18,937 nucleotides of DNA, taken from NCBI GenBank assembly GCA_964358645.1, contig CAYHPW010000050.1:1-18937 (forward strand). Direction: 5' to 3'. The number at the start of each line of letters is the position of its first letter. The stretch's first letter is position 1. Shown one piece after another: positions 6,379 through 12,843 of the stretch. A program made the translations under genes and the position numbers. Under the pieces are notes generated by a model, which was not told the DNA's origin, made no database searches, and saw nothing but the letters and a program-made list of their open reading frames with translations. Source of the stretch: JBBTDV01 sp038042605. Its GTDB lineage: Bacteria; Bdellovibrionota; UBA1018.

Positions 6379-6450
6379 TCACCCACTGCCAGACATTGCC
6401 GGACATATCGTATAGTCCTAGCGGAACTTGAGGTGTGGTGACAAAAAATA
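6313..6450 (-). pseudogene. SUMF1/FGE-like gene scrap; includes 106-bp repeat copy A (6313-6418)
   Basis: On the minus strand this reads VPLGLYDMSGNVWQWVSDWYDWY and onward, the signature block of formylglycine-generating-enzyme-like domains. Bases 6313-6418 match 10711-10816 in the intact gene with two mismatches. The flanking bases (6419-6450) are still FGE-like but differ from the intact gene. The scrap therefore probably derives from a close paralogue rather than from that gene itself. Both ends of the domain are missing. Confidence 0.6.
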
Positions 6451-6453
6451 GAA

Positions 6454-7173
6454 TTAAATGGTGGCGTTGAAGAGGTCGAGAACTCTTTTTCGATTATTCC
6501 TTGATAGTGGCAACTTCATTCCGTTTTTAAGTTCAATCTCGGAATCATTGGTTCCACTTACCGATTTGATTTGATTGATGGCAACAATATTGTTTCTGTG
6601 ACAACGAACAAATTTATCTGGATCTACACGCTCTACCAGCCAACTAATGGACAGATCAGATATTAGCTCGCTTCCTCCAGAGTAGATGCAGGTGTAATGA
6701 TCGCGGCTTACAAAACAATCAACGAAACCAACTTCAACAACCTTCATTTTCCCAGATTGCTTTACAGCGAGTCTATTTAAGAAACCCTGTTTCTTCAGCA
6801 CTTCATTCTGCGCTTGAAGATTCATAACTTTCCCGATCGCTTTTTTAAAGCGGTCCATACTAAAGGGTTTCAACAGATAGTCACAGGCATTTTCTTCAAA
6901 TGCCTTGATTGCATATTCATCAAAAGCCGTTTGAAAAATAAGATGAAAGCTTCGGTCTTCAATTTGCTGAAGAACTTCAAAGCCTGTTAGCCCGGGCATT
7001 TGTACGTCCAAGAAGACTATGTCAGGTTTTAGGGACTCCAATTTTTCTAAAGCCTGGATACCATCATGAGCTTCTTCAATTCGTGCTTGAATGTTTAATT
7101 CACCAAGAAATCGGCGAATTCTATCTCGGGCAAGAGATTCATCATCAACAACTAAGATCTTTTTACCTGACAC
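6454..7173 (-). CDS. LytTR-family response regulator
   Basis: The 239-residue protein has an N-terminal receiver domain (about 4-120): acidic pair D10-D11, phosphoacceptor D56 in FLDVQMPG, T82 and K102 in LLKPF. A LytTR DNA-binding domain follows (about 132-235): the DHYTCIY strand, FVRCHRNNIVAIN, and the LPLSRNNRKRVLDLF end. It should be phosphorylated by the histidine kinase encoded just upstream and act as a transcription factor in the cytoplasm. The start is a GTG that overlaps the kinase stop by 11 bases, with GGGGAT upstream as a modest Shine-Dalgarno. Known LytTR targets are paired 9-bp direct repeats. A pair fitting that pattern lies upstream of the operon at 8756-8785. All key residues are present. 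Confidence 0.93.
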   Translation of the reverse strand: MSGKKILVVDDESLARDRIRRFLGELNIQARIEEAHDGIQALEKLESLKPDIVFLDVQMPGLTGFEVLQQIEDRSFHLIFQTAFDEYAIKAFEENACDYLLKPFSMDRFKKAIGKVMNLQAQNEVLKKQGFLNRLAVKQSGKMKVVEVGFVDCFVSRDHYTCIYSGGSELISDLSISWLVERVDPDKFVRCHRNNIVAINQIKSVSGTNDSEIELKNGMKLPLSRNNRKRVLDLFNATI

Positions 7174-8227
7174 TTTGATCCCCAGAAAACAAGAAACTGA
7201 CTACGGGTTCATCACTGCGTCCATCAAGTTTAAATTGATGCTTGTCTCCATATAGAAGATCCAGCCGAGATTTCGTATTTTCAAGTCCGGTACCTTTGTT
7301 GTTTTTATGAGAGACGATAGGGGTTCCTGTGTTGCTTATTTCGGCTTTGAATCCGGAACCATTTTTCAGTACTTTAACGTGAACAGTTCCACCCCCAGTA
7401 GAGGGGGCAACGCCATGTTTTACAGCATTCTCAACAAGAGTTTGTAAAACAAGACTTGGTATAAAGACGGAATCACCATTCGGAAGTTCCTCTACTTTAT
7501 AATTCAGACGTTCTCCAAATCGCAGTTTCTCAAGCGCCAAATATTTATTGATGATTGATATCTCGCTTTGAACAGTGGAGAGTTGCTGCTTGGAATTTTC
7601 AAGAATTTCCCTATATAGATCCGCGAGATTATGAGTCATTGCAGAGGCATAGTTTTTATTAGATTCTATCAGTTCAGCCAGACTGTTTAAGGAGTTGAAC
7701 AAAAAATGAGGCTGCATTTGATTTTTTAATACGTGCAGTTCTGCTTCGGTTTTGGCTGCCTTGAGCTCTAGGTTCTCTTGAGCTGAGTGTTTGTAGGCAT
7801 AATAGAATTGGAACATCAATGCGATGAAAGCTCCAATGAGAAAAGATTCCCACATTCCGCTCAGAGTGAACTGTTGACCCAAGATGCAGGCCTTTATCCA
7901 CTTCGCGGAGATAAGGCCCCCGGACATACCAAGCACTCCGATGGGAAGATGAACTCTCCACTCTATTTTCCAGGCTATTTTCCAGTCTCTTCCTGTTTTG
8001 ATTTTATTTTTTGTTACTACTGCCCAAAGCCCGGCATACAAAACCCATATCCAAGCAAAAACAACGAACCCATACAATAGTGAGATTAAAATGTATCGGA
8101 TGTGTTCGTCGGGTTTAAGATTGGGTATTGCAACTAGATAGAAGAGGAGGGAAACTCCCAGAGCTAGGAACACAGACTTCGTGCTCTTTCGTAGCTTCTT
8201 TCTATAGATTTTCCACTCCTCATTCAT
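7163..8227 (-). CDS. LytS/YehU-type sensor histidine kinase
   Basis: The protein has an N-terminal membrane region with about four hydrophobic segments (about 18-36, 45-72, 93-112 and 128-145). A short coiled linker follows (148-168), then the His_kinase domain with phosphoacceptor H174 in NQMQPHFLFNSLNSL. The ATPase domain shows LVENAVKHG (N-box, about 264-272) and GTGLENTKSRL (G-box). It should autophosphorylate at the membrane and pass phosphate to the LytTR regulator, whose start overlaps its stop. I placed the start at 8227 (354 residues) because GGAG at 8234-8237 lies 6 bases upstream. The longer frame to 8278 would overlap the preceding gene. No separate periplasmic sensor domain is visible, so the signal is probably sensed within the membrane or through the small secreted protein at the head of the operon. 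Confidence 0.92.
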   Translation of the reverse strand: MNEEWKIYRKKLRKSTKSVFLALGVSLLFYLVAIPNLKPDEHIRYILISLLYGFVVFAWIWVLYAGLWAVVTKNKIKTGRDWKIAWKIEWRVHLPIGVLGMSGGLISAKWIKACILGQQFTLSGMWESFLIGAFIALMFQFYYAYKHSAQENLELKAAKTEAELHVLKNQMQPHFLFNSLNSLAELIESNKNYASAMTHNLADLYREILENSKQQLSTVQSEISIINKYLALEKLRFGERLNYKVEELPNGDSVFIPSLVLQTLVENAVKHGVAPSTGGGTVHVKVLKNGSGFKAEISNTGTPIVSHKNNKGTGLENTKSRLDLLYGDKHQFKLDGRSDEPVVSFLFSGDQSVR

Positions 8228-8233
8228 ATACAT

Positions 8234-8237
8234 CTCC
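8234..8237 (-). promoter_or_regulatory. Shine-Dalgarno that fixes the kinase start
   Basis: GGAG on the minus strand lies 6 bases before the ATG at 8227 and directly abuts the ATG at 8233. The spacing favours 8227 as the start of the sensor kinase over the longer frame, which has no ribosome site. Confidence 0.6.
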
Positions 8238-8250
8238 AAAGCTTTCACTA

Positions 8251-8679
8251 TTAATTCTTGTCCAACGACTCTTGCCACATAATTCGTCCAAATCCTTCGT
8301 CCTTTGAGCCGAATCGGTAGAGCTTGTCACCAAAAGCAGTTAGGGTTTCTTCCAAAACTAATTTTCCCACAGCAATTTCGTAATGGCAGACTTCTGCTTT
8401 TTCCAAACAATACCCTTTTCCGACTTCAGTGCCGTAAGCTTTCACTTTAAAGAAGCCGCTGGTGGTTTGTTCCATCTCAAACTTCCATTCTTTTTTAGTA
8501 CCGTTTGGAAGTGTGTAGGAGCCGGCGATAATATTACCATTTATGCTGGTACTCACCTCATATGTACCCTGGTCTCTGGCTGATTTCCATAGTCCATCAC
8601 CTTTAAAGTCCCCATCGGGTAATCCTGCGTAGACGTTTATTGCTACCAAGCTTGTTAAAACCAATGTCGTCAATTTCAT
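8251..8679 (-). CDS. Small secreted protein, first gene of the LytTR operon
   Basis: I do not recognise a family. The 142-residue product has a short signal peptide (MKLTTLVLTSLVAINVYA, then GL). The mature domain alternates polar and aromatic residues in a way that suggests a small beta-barrel (GTYEVSTSING, NIIAGSYTLPNG, KEWKFEMEQ), with one cysteine pair (KGYCLEKAEVC). It should sit in the periplasm or be anchored outside. A very good Shine-Dalgarno (AAGGAGG, 8685-8691) lies 5 bases before the ATG. The kinase gene starts 23 bases after its stop in the same direction. A role as sensory accessory or as output of the system is an inference from position only. Confidence 0.8.
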   Translation of the reverse strand: MKLTTLVLTSLVAINVYAGLPDGDFKGDGLWKSARDQGTYEVSTSINGNIIAGSYTLPNGTKKEWKFEMEQTTSGFFKVKAYGTEVGKGYCLEKAEVCHYEIAVGKLVLEETLTAFGDKLYRFGSKDEGFGRIMWQESLDKN

Positions 8680-8718
8680 TTGTGCCTCCTTATGGCGGTT
8701 GTTTGTTTATGAATCCTT

Positions 8719-8740
8719 TTTCGCCCAAAGAAGGGCGAAA
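8719..8740. promoter_or_regulatory. Perfect 8-bp hairpin in the leader of the LytTR operon
   Basis: TTTCGCCC and GGGCGAAA flank a 6-base loop. No T-run follows the stem on either strand, so it is not a normal terminator. It lies between the candidate LytTR site and the Shine-Dalgarno of the 8679 gene. It could be a leader-RNA stem or an operator. Confidence 0.45.
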
Positions 8741-8755
8741 TGAAATAAGACCCCT

Positions 8756-8785
8756 CTGAACGGTAGAAACTGTCGACCGAATGGT
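8756..8785 (-). promoter_or_regulatory. Candidate LytTR binding site (two 9-bp direct repeats)
   Basis: On the minus strand ACCATTCGG (8777-8785) and ACCGTTCAG (8756-8764) are separated by 12 bases. The published LytTR consensus is two imperfect 9-bp direct repeats of the form [TA][AC][CA]GTTN[AG][TG] spaced 12-13 bp. The second half-site fits at all nine positions and the first at eight. The site is about 77 bases before the first gene of the operon that encodes the LytTR regulator, consistent with autoregulation. Confidence 0.55.
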
Positions 8786-8978
8786 TGGTGCGTCGCATCT
8801 GTCAAGAGTGGACATCAGTCTTGGGCAGACATTTAACGTCAAAAAGCTTCTTCTCGACTGGGAATGGATTACGGCAAGTAGGACAGGTTTTTCGTTAGTG
8901 CAGCCCGAGGCATTGCTGCGTGAGTGGTCGGAAAATTATGATTTGATGTTCCTACCAAGGATGAGCGTTTTTCATTAA
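8781..8978 (+). pseudogene. AbiEi-like antitoxin fragment
   Basis: The 65-residue frame contains SLGQTFNVKKLLLDWEWI followed by GFSLVQPEALLREWSENYDL. This resembles the winged-helix end (recognition helix, wing, then a DP..LL..W...Y segment) of AbiEi-type antitoxins from type IV toxin-antitoxin systems. Full-length proteins are several times longer, and the first helices and the C-terminal domain are missing. The last residues look unrelated, and no Shine-Dalgarno is visible. No AbiEii nucleotidyltransferase toxin is nearby. I read it as a relic; the family match is from memory of the motif and is moderate. Confidence 0.4.
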
Positions 8979-9146
8979 TAGCAGCGTTAGTTTATTTGTC
9001 TAGCTATCCTACTATGTGAATGATTCATAGTGGAAGGCCCGATTGTGCCAGAGTTTTTTTATACTAAATAGACGCCGTTGTGGTTTGATGTGTACAAAGT
9101 TGATTAAGAATTAAGTTGGTCGTGTTTTCTAGATTATGGGGTAGAA
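8979..9146. other. AT-rich intergenic region with a small inverted repeat
   Basis: No gene is visible. ACTATG and CATAGT (9011-9031) flank a 9-base loop. A GGGG motif about 6 bases before 9147 can serve as ribosome site for the methyltransferase. I see no convincing -35/-10 pair. Confidence 0.4.
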
Positions 9147-9947
9147 ATGGAATGTAATAATAAAAAATTTTCACTTCTTAAAAATGAGCAAGATTATTTT
9201 TATAAAAAAGAACTTTTACTTAAAGTTAATATTTGCAACCAGTCCGCTGGTAATACCACTCAAGGAAAATTGAAGGGATTTCTCAAGAAATTTAATCACA
9301 TTTATAATTTACTCATCGTATTATTTGGGCCAGTAATGCCATCTATAAAGCTCCTTAAGAAAAAGAAAGAATTTCTAACGTCTCAAGATCAAGAAATCAT
9401 CCTTAATCTAGGTGCTGGGCCAATCACCCTCAAAAATAAAAATGTGCTAAATGTAGATATATTTCCTTTTAAAAATATTGATTTCATCTGCGATGCGCAT
9501 GATCTCCCGATGAGGGACAGCTGTATTGATAAAATTTTAAACCTTTCCCTGTTAGAGCATGTCAAAAAACCTGATGTCGTTATTTCTGAAATGCATAGAG
9601 TTCTAAAGCCTGGTGGTAAGGTTTTGTGTTTTATACCTTTTTTGCAACCCTACCATGCTGCGCCATACGATTTTAACCGCTGGACAATATCAGGTGCGAA
9701 AGAATTATTTAGTTGTTTTTCATCTGTTGAAATTTTTGTTGGAGCTGGAGCAACCTCATCTTTGTTATGGGTTTTTCTTGAGTGGGTTGCCACCTTTTTA
9801 TCGTTTGGCTGTTCTCACCTGAGGGATATTATTTTTTTGAGCACGATGGTTCTTTTGTCTCCTTTGAAAATATTAGATTTATTGCTAGAATTTCTCCCTG
9901 GTAATGAATTTGTAGCTAGTGGATTTGTTATTATAGCGAGGAAATGA
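9147..9947 (+). CDS. Class I SAM-dependent methyltransferase
   Basis: The 266-residue protein carries the Methyltransf_11 signatures. Motif I is ILNLGAGP (85-92), with D104 as the probable ribose-binding acid. CDAHDLPM is at 115-122, LSLLEHV at 133-139 and RVLKPGGKV at 151-159. The block PYHAAPYDFNRW (168-179) is typical of a subgroup often found in polysaccharide and lipid-modification clusters. The C-terminal 60 residues are strongly hydrophobic (about 203-250), suggesting membrane association. It appears complete, with a plausible ribosome site (GGGG) 6 bases upstream. The gene is much richer in A and T than its neighbours and has no operon partner, so it was probably acquired separately. 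The substrate is unknown. Confidence 0.85.
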   Translation: MECNNKKFSLLKNEQDYFYKKELLLKVNICNQSAGNTTQGKLKGFLKKFNHIYNLLIVLFGPVMPSIKLLKKKKEFLTSQDQEIILNLGAGPITLKNKNVLNVDIFPFKNIDFICDAHDLPMRDSCIDKILNLSLLEHVKKPDVVISEMHRVLKPGGKVLCFIPFLQPYHAAPYDFNRWTISGAKELFSCFSSVEIFVGAGATSSLLWVFLEWVATFLSFGCSHLRDIIFLSTMVLLSPLKILDLLLEFLPGNEFVASGFVIIARK

Positions 9948-10564
9948 TGTAAATCTGGGTTGGCGGGTCCCACAACGGCAATGGCTGGCTGGTTTTCAGG
10001 TGGCTGCTGGGGGTCTGGTTATAGCAATGGCCATTTGTTAGCTGTCATGAAACATAGTCAAAAGTTTTTTTCTCGCCGATGAAAAATAATTTTCTCTATC
10101 GTTTTTGAAATTTTAATTAGGTGGCAGGCCTAGATGAGTGAGTATCTTTATGATGGCTACGCTCTCAAGAATGGCAGCCACAGGTGTAAGCTCCGTTCCG
10201 CCATCCTCGAGACGGCCGTCATCGTCAAAATCCTCGACCACCTACCTAGGCCATACCCTCCAAGCCCCCAGACATAGCATCCGCCTGGTTACACCGAGTC
10301 GCTATCGCACACTGCGAGAGCTGATCCTTTACGGCCCCTTTCTAGCGAGCCGGGCAGTGGTCTGTCCAACGACCGAGATTCTAAGCGGATCTTCATGATG
10401 TCAGATAACATTTTTGACACTTCAGGCGCTTAACACGCCCAATCTCGATCGACAATCCCCACAGGACCGTACAAATGGCAGCGCAATATGGGCTTTATTT
10501 TCCTTACTCCCCTTCTTTTACTGCTTGCCTTCAGGGCCTGCCCATGCGGTCAAGCGCCCAAACG
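9948..10564. other. 617-bp gene-free stretch, probably insertion-sequence debris
   Basis: No convincing complete gene is present. Open frames at 10138-10398 and 10414-10719 have compositions unlike real proteins. 9948-10133 is GC-rich at first and then AT-rich, with no recognised feature. A short frame at 10134-10277 may be a transposase tail. From 10278 to 10564 I see nothing identifiable. The base composition differs from both neighbouring genes. Confidence 0.5.
10134..10277 (+). pseudogene. Possible transposase C-terminal tail
   Basis: The 47-residue frame begins MSEYLYDGYALKNGSHRCKL and continues RSAILETAVIVKILDHLPRP. The pattern of a basic stretch, then 'I.....VI.KIL.HL', then a proline-rich end resembles the last residues of IS91/IS801-type transposases. 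These usually carry a Cys pair before it, and only one Cys is present here. A TAG directly precedes the ATG. The match is weak. Confidence 0.25.
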
Positions 10565-11920
10565 TTATCGCACCCTCACCGTCCTCACAAGACGGAAGCC
10601 GATGTCCGAGCTCCATAAGCCAATTGCGGCGGTACGATTGGCGGAGCGCAAGCTATGCGCGTTGGTCGAATAGCTGCCACCACGGAGAACACGGACCGAG
10701 CCAACGATTGGACCTGTAGGATCTTCCTCAGCCGAAGAGCTCTTTGAATATGGAGCGTACCAATCGTACCAATCACTCACCCACTGCCAGACATTGCCGG
10801 ACATATCGTATAGTCCAAAAGCATTGGCAGGCTTCTTCATAATCTCATGGGTGTGGTCACCTGAATTTTTAGCATACCAGGCATACTCTACAAGCTCTGA
10901 GTCATCACCGTCATCATCTCCAAAGAAATAAGCTGTACTCGTTCCAGCACGAGCTGAATACTCCCACTGAGCCTCGGTGGGTAGGGCATATTTGTAACCG
11001 TCATTTTTAGCGTTCATTTTTTTAATAAATGCTTGGACATCATTAAAACCCACATTCTCAACTGGATGAAGCGGGCAAAGATAATTTAATTTACCATCTA
11101 CCCCAAAGACTGATTGATGTGTTTTGCGGCATACTTCCTTGCTACAAAATTTAGACGGATTTGATCCCATTTCTTTAAACCACAATGCCTGAGTAACTGG
11201 AGTCACTTGCATTTCAAAGGACTGCTTAAGCACCACAGTATGGCTACGCTCCTCTCTTGGATGCCACTTTTCCTCCAGACGCGATCCCATATTAAAACAG
11301 CCAATGCCCTCGAGGATGTTACTACCGCAATAATTAACAAGTGGAATCTTGACAAAGTTCAGTGCCACGGCGTCTTTGAGATCAGGCCTGACAGGAACGA
11401 TCGCAAGGCGCTTGACCACTCTATTTTCTAAAAAGCCAGTCAATTGATTGGAAAGCACGTAACTAGAACTTCTATCTATGGTTGTTTCAAAGCCTGCAAG
11501 ACCGGCGTACTCATGATGGATAAGAAGATACTGATCCGACTCTGACATCTTATTCATGAAGAGATCAAAATCACATTCAATCTGACTTACGCCACGCACA
11601 TCTATATAATTCTTACAGGTCTTAGGATAGCGTTTATTTGCTGGATCCAAATACACAGGTCCTTGGACGCAAGTGATGTTGACGATGGGATCTAAAAGCA
11701 GCTCCTGCATTTTTTGGTTGTATTCATCTAAACTCACCTCTTGAGGAAACCTAAGGTGAGCTGAACCACCCTTTTTAATCCATCCATCTAAATCATCACG
11801 GATCTCCTTGATTCGTTTTTCGCAAAGATCGCCGCCGTTACCTTCGCGGGCTGCATTTACGACAGGTGAGAATAACGCTATTAAGGCAATAACCATAGTT
11901 AACATTTTTAATACTTTCAT
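10565..11920 (-). CDS. Secreted SUMF1/FGE-like protein with an N-terminal Bdellovibrio-type domain
   Basis: The 451-residue protein begins with a signal peptide (to about A24, VNAA/REGNGG). Residues 25-180 form a domain that I know only as uncharacterised, with Cys pairs and HHEYAGLAGFE at 135-145. Residues 190-447 are a formylglycine-generating-enzyme-like (C-type-lectin-fold) domain: MQVTPVTQALW (237-247), ALPTEAQWEYSARAG (312-326), GLYDMSGNVWQWVSDW (369-384), RGGSY (about 413-417) and GFRLVRT (441-447). The copper-binding cysteines of true FGE, expected just after RGGSY, are absent. The protein is probably a binding or structural protein rather than a sulfatase activator. A strong Shine-Dalgarno (AAGGAG, 11926-11931) overlaps the end of the TIGR02147 gene 13 bases upstream, so the two form an operon. 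Confidence 0.87.
   Translation of the reverse strand: MKVLKMLTMVIALIALFSPVVNAAREGNGGDLCEKRIKEIRDDLDGWIKKGGSAHLRFPQEVSLDEYNQKMQELLLDPIVNITCVQGPVYLDPANKRYPKTCKNYIDVRGVSQIECDFDLFMNKMSESDQYLLIHHEYAGLAGFETTIDRSSSYVLSNQLTGFLENRVVKRLAIVPVRPDLKDAVALNFVKIPLVNYCGSNILEGIGCFNMGSRLEEKWHPREERSHTVVLKQSFEMQVTPVTQALWFKEMGSNPSKFCSKEVCRKTHQSVFGVDGKLNYLCPLHPVENVGFNDVQAFIKKMNAKNDGYKYALPTEAQWEYSARAGTSTAYFFGDDDGDDSELVEYAWYAKNSGDHTHEIMKKPANAFGLYDMSGNVWQWVSDWYDWYAPYSKSSSAEEDPTGPIVGSVRVLRGGSYSTNAHSLRSANRTAAIGLWSSDIGFRLVRTVRVR
10711..10816. repeat. 106-bp direct repeat, copy B (inside the SUMF1-like gene)
   Basis: This matches 6313-6418 with two mismatches and in the same orientation, 4398 bases away. It encodes residues about 369-404 of the SUMF1-like protein. 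Copy A is an isolated scrap joined to an XRE fragment. Confidence 0.75.
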
Positions 11921-11925
11921 ACCTA

Positions 11926-11931
11926 CTCCTT
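11926..11931 (-). promoter_or_regulatory. Shine-Dalgarno of the SUMF1-like gene
   Basis: AAGGAG on the minus strand lies 5 bases before the ATG at 11920. It falls between the stop of the TIGR02147 gene and this start. Confidence 0.7.
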
Positions 11932-11933
11932 AT

Positions 11934-12806
11934 TTAATTTGTACCGTGGTTAAGGTTGGTGTTCTTTGGTTCCACTAACGGAAACAAAGACACACCAAGC
12001 TGATAAACCGTGTCCTTTGTTTTGCAATCCTCCAAAAACTCTGCTAGCTCTCGGCGGAACTTTTTAATTCTTTTTTTTGCTTCAATAATTTTTGATGAAT
12101 GCGTGGCCACCATCATCGAAGATTGATCTCTTTTATCCATAGGCACCGTAGACAATGCCTCGATGGCAAGATCTAATATCTTGGCCTGGGACCTTCGATG
12201 GGCTGAGGTGGTTTGCGTTTCACTTAAGACATGCGTACTAAAACCATCGGAGCAGTCATGCCAGGTTCCATCAGGCTTGATCTCTAAAAGACCAATCCGC
12301 TCCAGTCTTTCGATGTAAGCTCGTATCTCAGAGGGGTTGATACCAAGCACTTGCGATAACCATTTCACAGTGGGCTGAAAACTCTCAACCTTCATAAGCT
12401 CCAAAATAGCGTAATGCCGCCAGTCCTCGATGGATTCAAACACGTCTTGCGAAAGCTGAAGATAGCGATGATTATTACTGTTTGTATTCAAGGCCTCAGC
12501 GGGGACCTTAAATCTCTGCGCCTGAAGATTGATGCGATAGTATTCGATTTCAGTTGGGCTGAGATTAAGCTTTCCGGCAAATTTCTTAAAAAGCTCGGGC
12601 CCGACCGGGCGCTCACCACGAAGGATCTTAGAAAGACGGGAACTTTCCACTCCCAAGAACCGTGCAAATGCTCGAAGCGAAAATTTTGGGTTAGCCTGGC
12701 ATCTTTTAACTAACTCGCGCTGTAGGCGTATACGGAAATCAGAAACAAGACTCTTATCTGTTTCTGGCACTTCCGTCGCGGTCGTTGCTGTCAATTTAAT
12801 TAACAT
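11934..12806 (-). CDS. TIGR02147/DUF4423-family transcriptional regulator
   Basis: The 290-residue protein has the family layout. SDFRIRLQRELVKRCQANPKFSLRAF leads into an XRE-like HTH (about 43-80, with FLGVESSRLSKILRGERPV). A second winged-helix region follows (about 145-185, VKWLSQVLGINPSEIRAYIERLERIGLLE), then the DUF4423 tail (STVPMDKRDQSSMMVATHSSKI at about 225-247). The family is known mainly from Bdellovibrio-like and Fibrobacter-like bacteria, where many paralogues sit next to secreted-protein genes. That fits the SUMF1-like gene 13 bases downstream. The start at 12806 has no Shine-Dalgarno, and a perfect inverted repeat (12788-12834) spans its first codons, so a slightly later start is possible. 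It probably regulates itself and its neighbours. Confidence 0.9.
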   Translation of the reverse strand: MLIKLTATTATEVPETDKSLVSDFRIRLQRELVKRCQANPKFSLRAFARFLGVESSRLSKILRGERPVGPELFKKFAGKLNLSPTEIEYYRINLQAQRFKVPAEALNTNSNNHRYLQLSQDVFESIEDWRHYAILELMKVESFQPTVKWLSQVLGINPSEIRAYIERLERIGLLEIKPDGTWHDCSDGFSTHVLSETQTTSAHRRSQAKILDLAIEALSTVPMDKRDQSSMMVATHSSKIIEAKKRIKKFRRELAEFLEDCKTKDTVYQLGVSLFPLVEPKNTNLNHGTN

Positions 12807-12834
12807 GACGGTGGTATACTTGTGAAATTGACAG
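12788..12834. promoter_or_regulatory. Perfect 10-bp inverted repeat in the divergent control region
   Basis: CTGTCAATTT (12788-12797) and AAATTGACAG (12825-12834) are exact inverted copies with 27 bases between them. They flank TATACT (12815-12820), a possible -10 for the plus strand. The repeat lies between the divergent TIGR02147 gene and the 12844 gene. It is a candidate operator for that regulator. The repeat is seen; its function is inferred. Confidence 0.5.
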
Positions 12835-12843
12835 TATGATCTT

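Noticed and set aside
8719..8740. Hairpin as a transcription terminator
   Set aside because: The stem is good but no T-run follows on either strand. It lies in the leader of an operon rather than after a gene.
10414..10776. Overlapping ORFs on both strands
   Set aside because: Composition is unlike protein. The minus-strand frame at 10585-10776 is the 106-bp repeat read out of frame and overlaps the genuine SUMF1-like gene.
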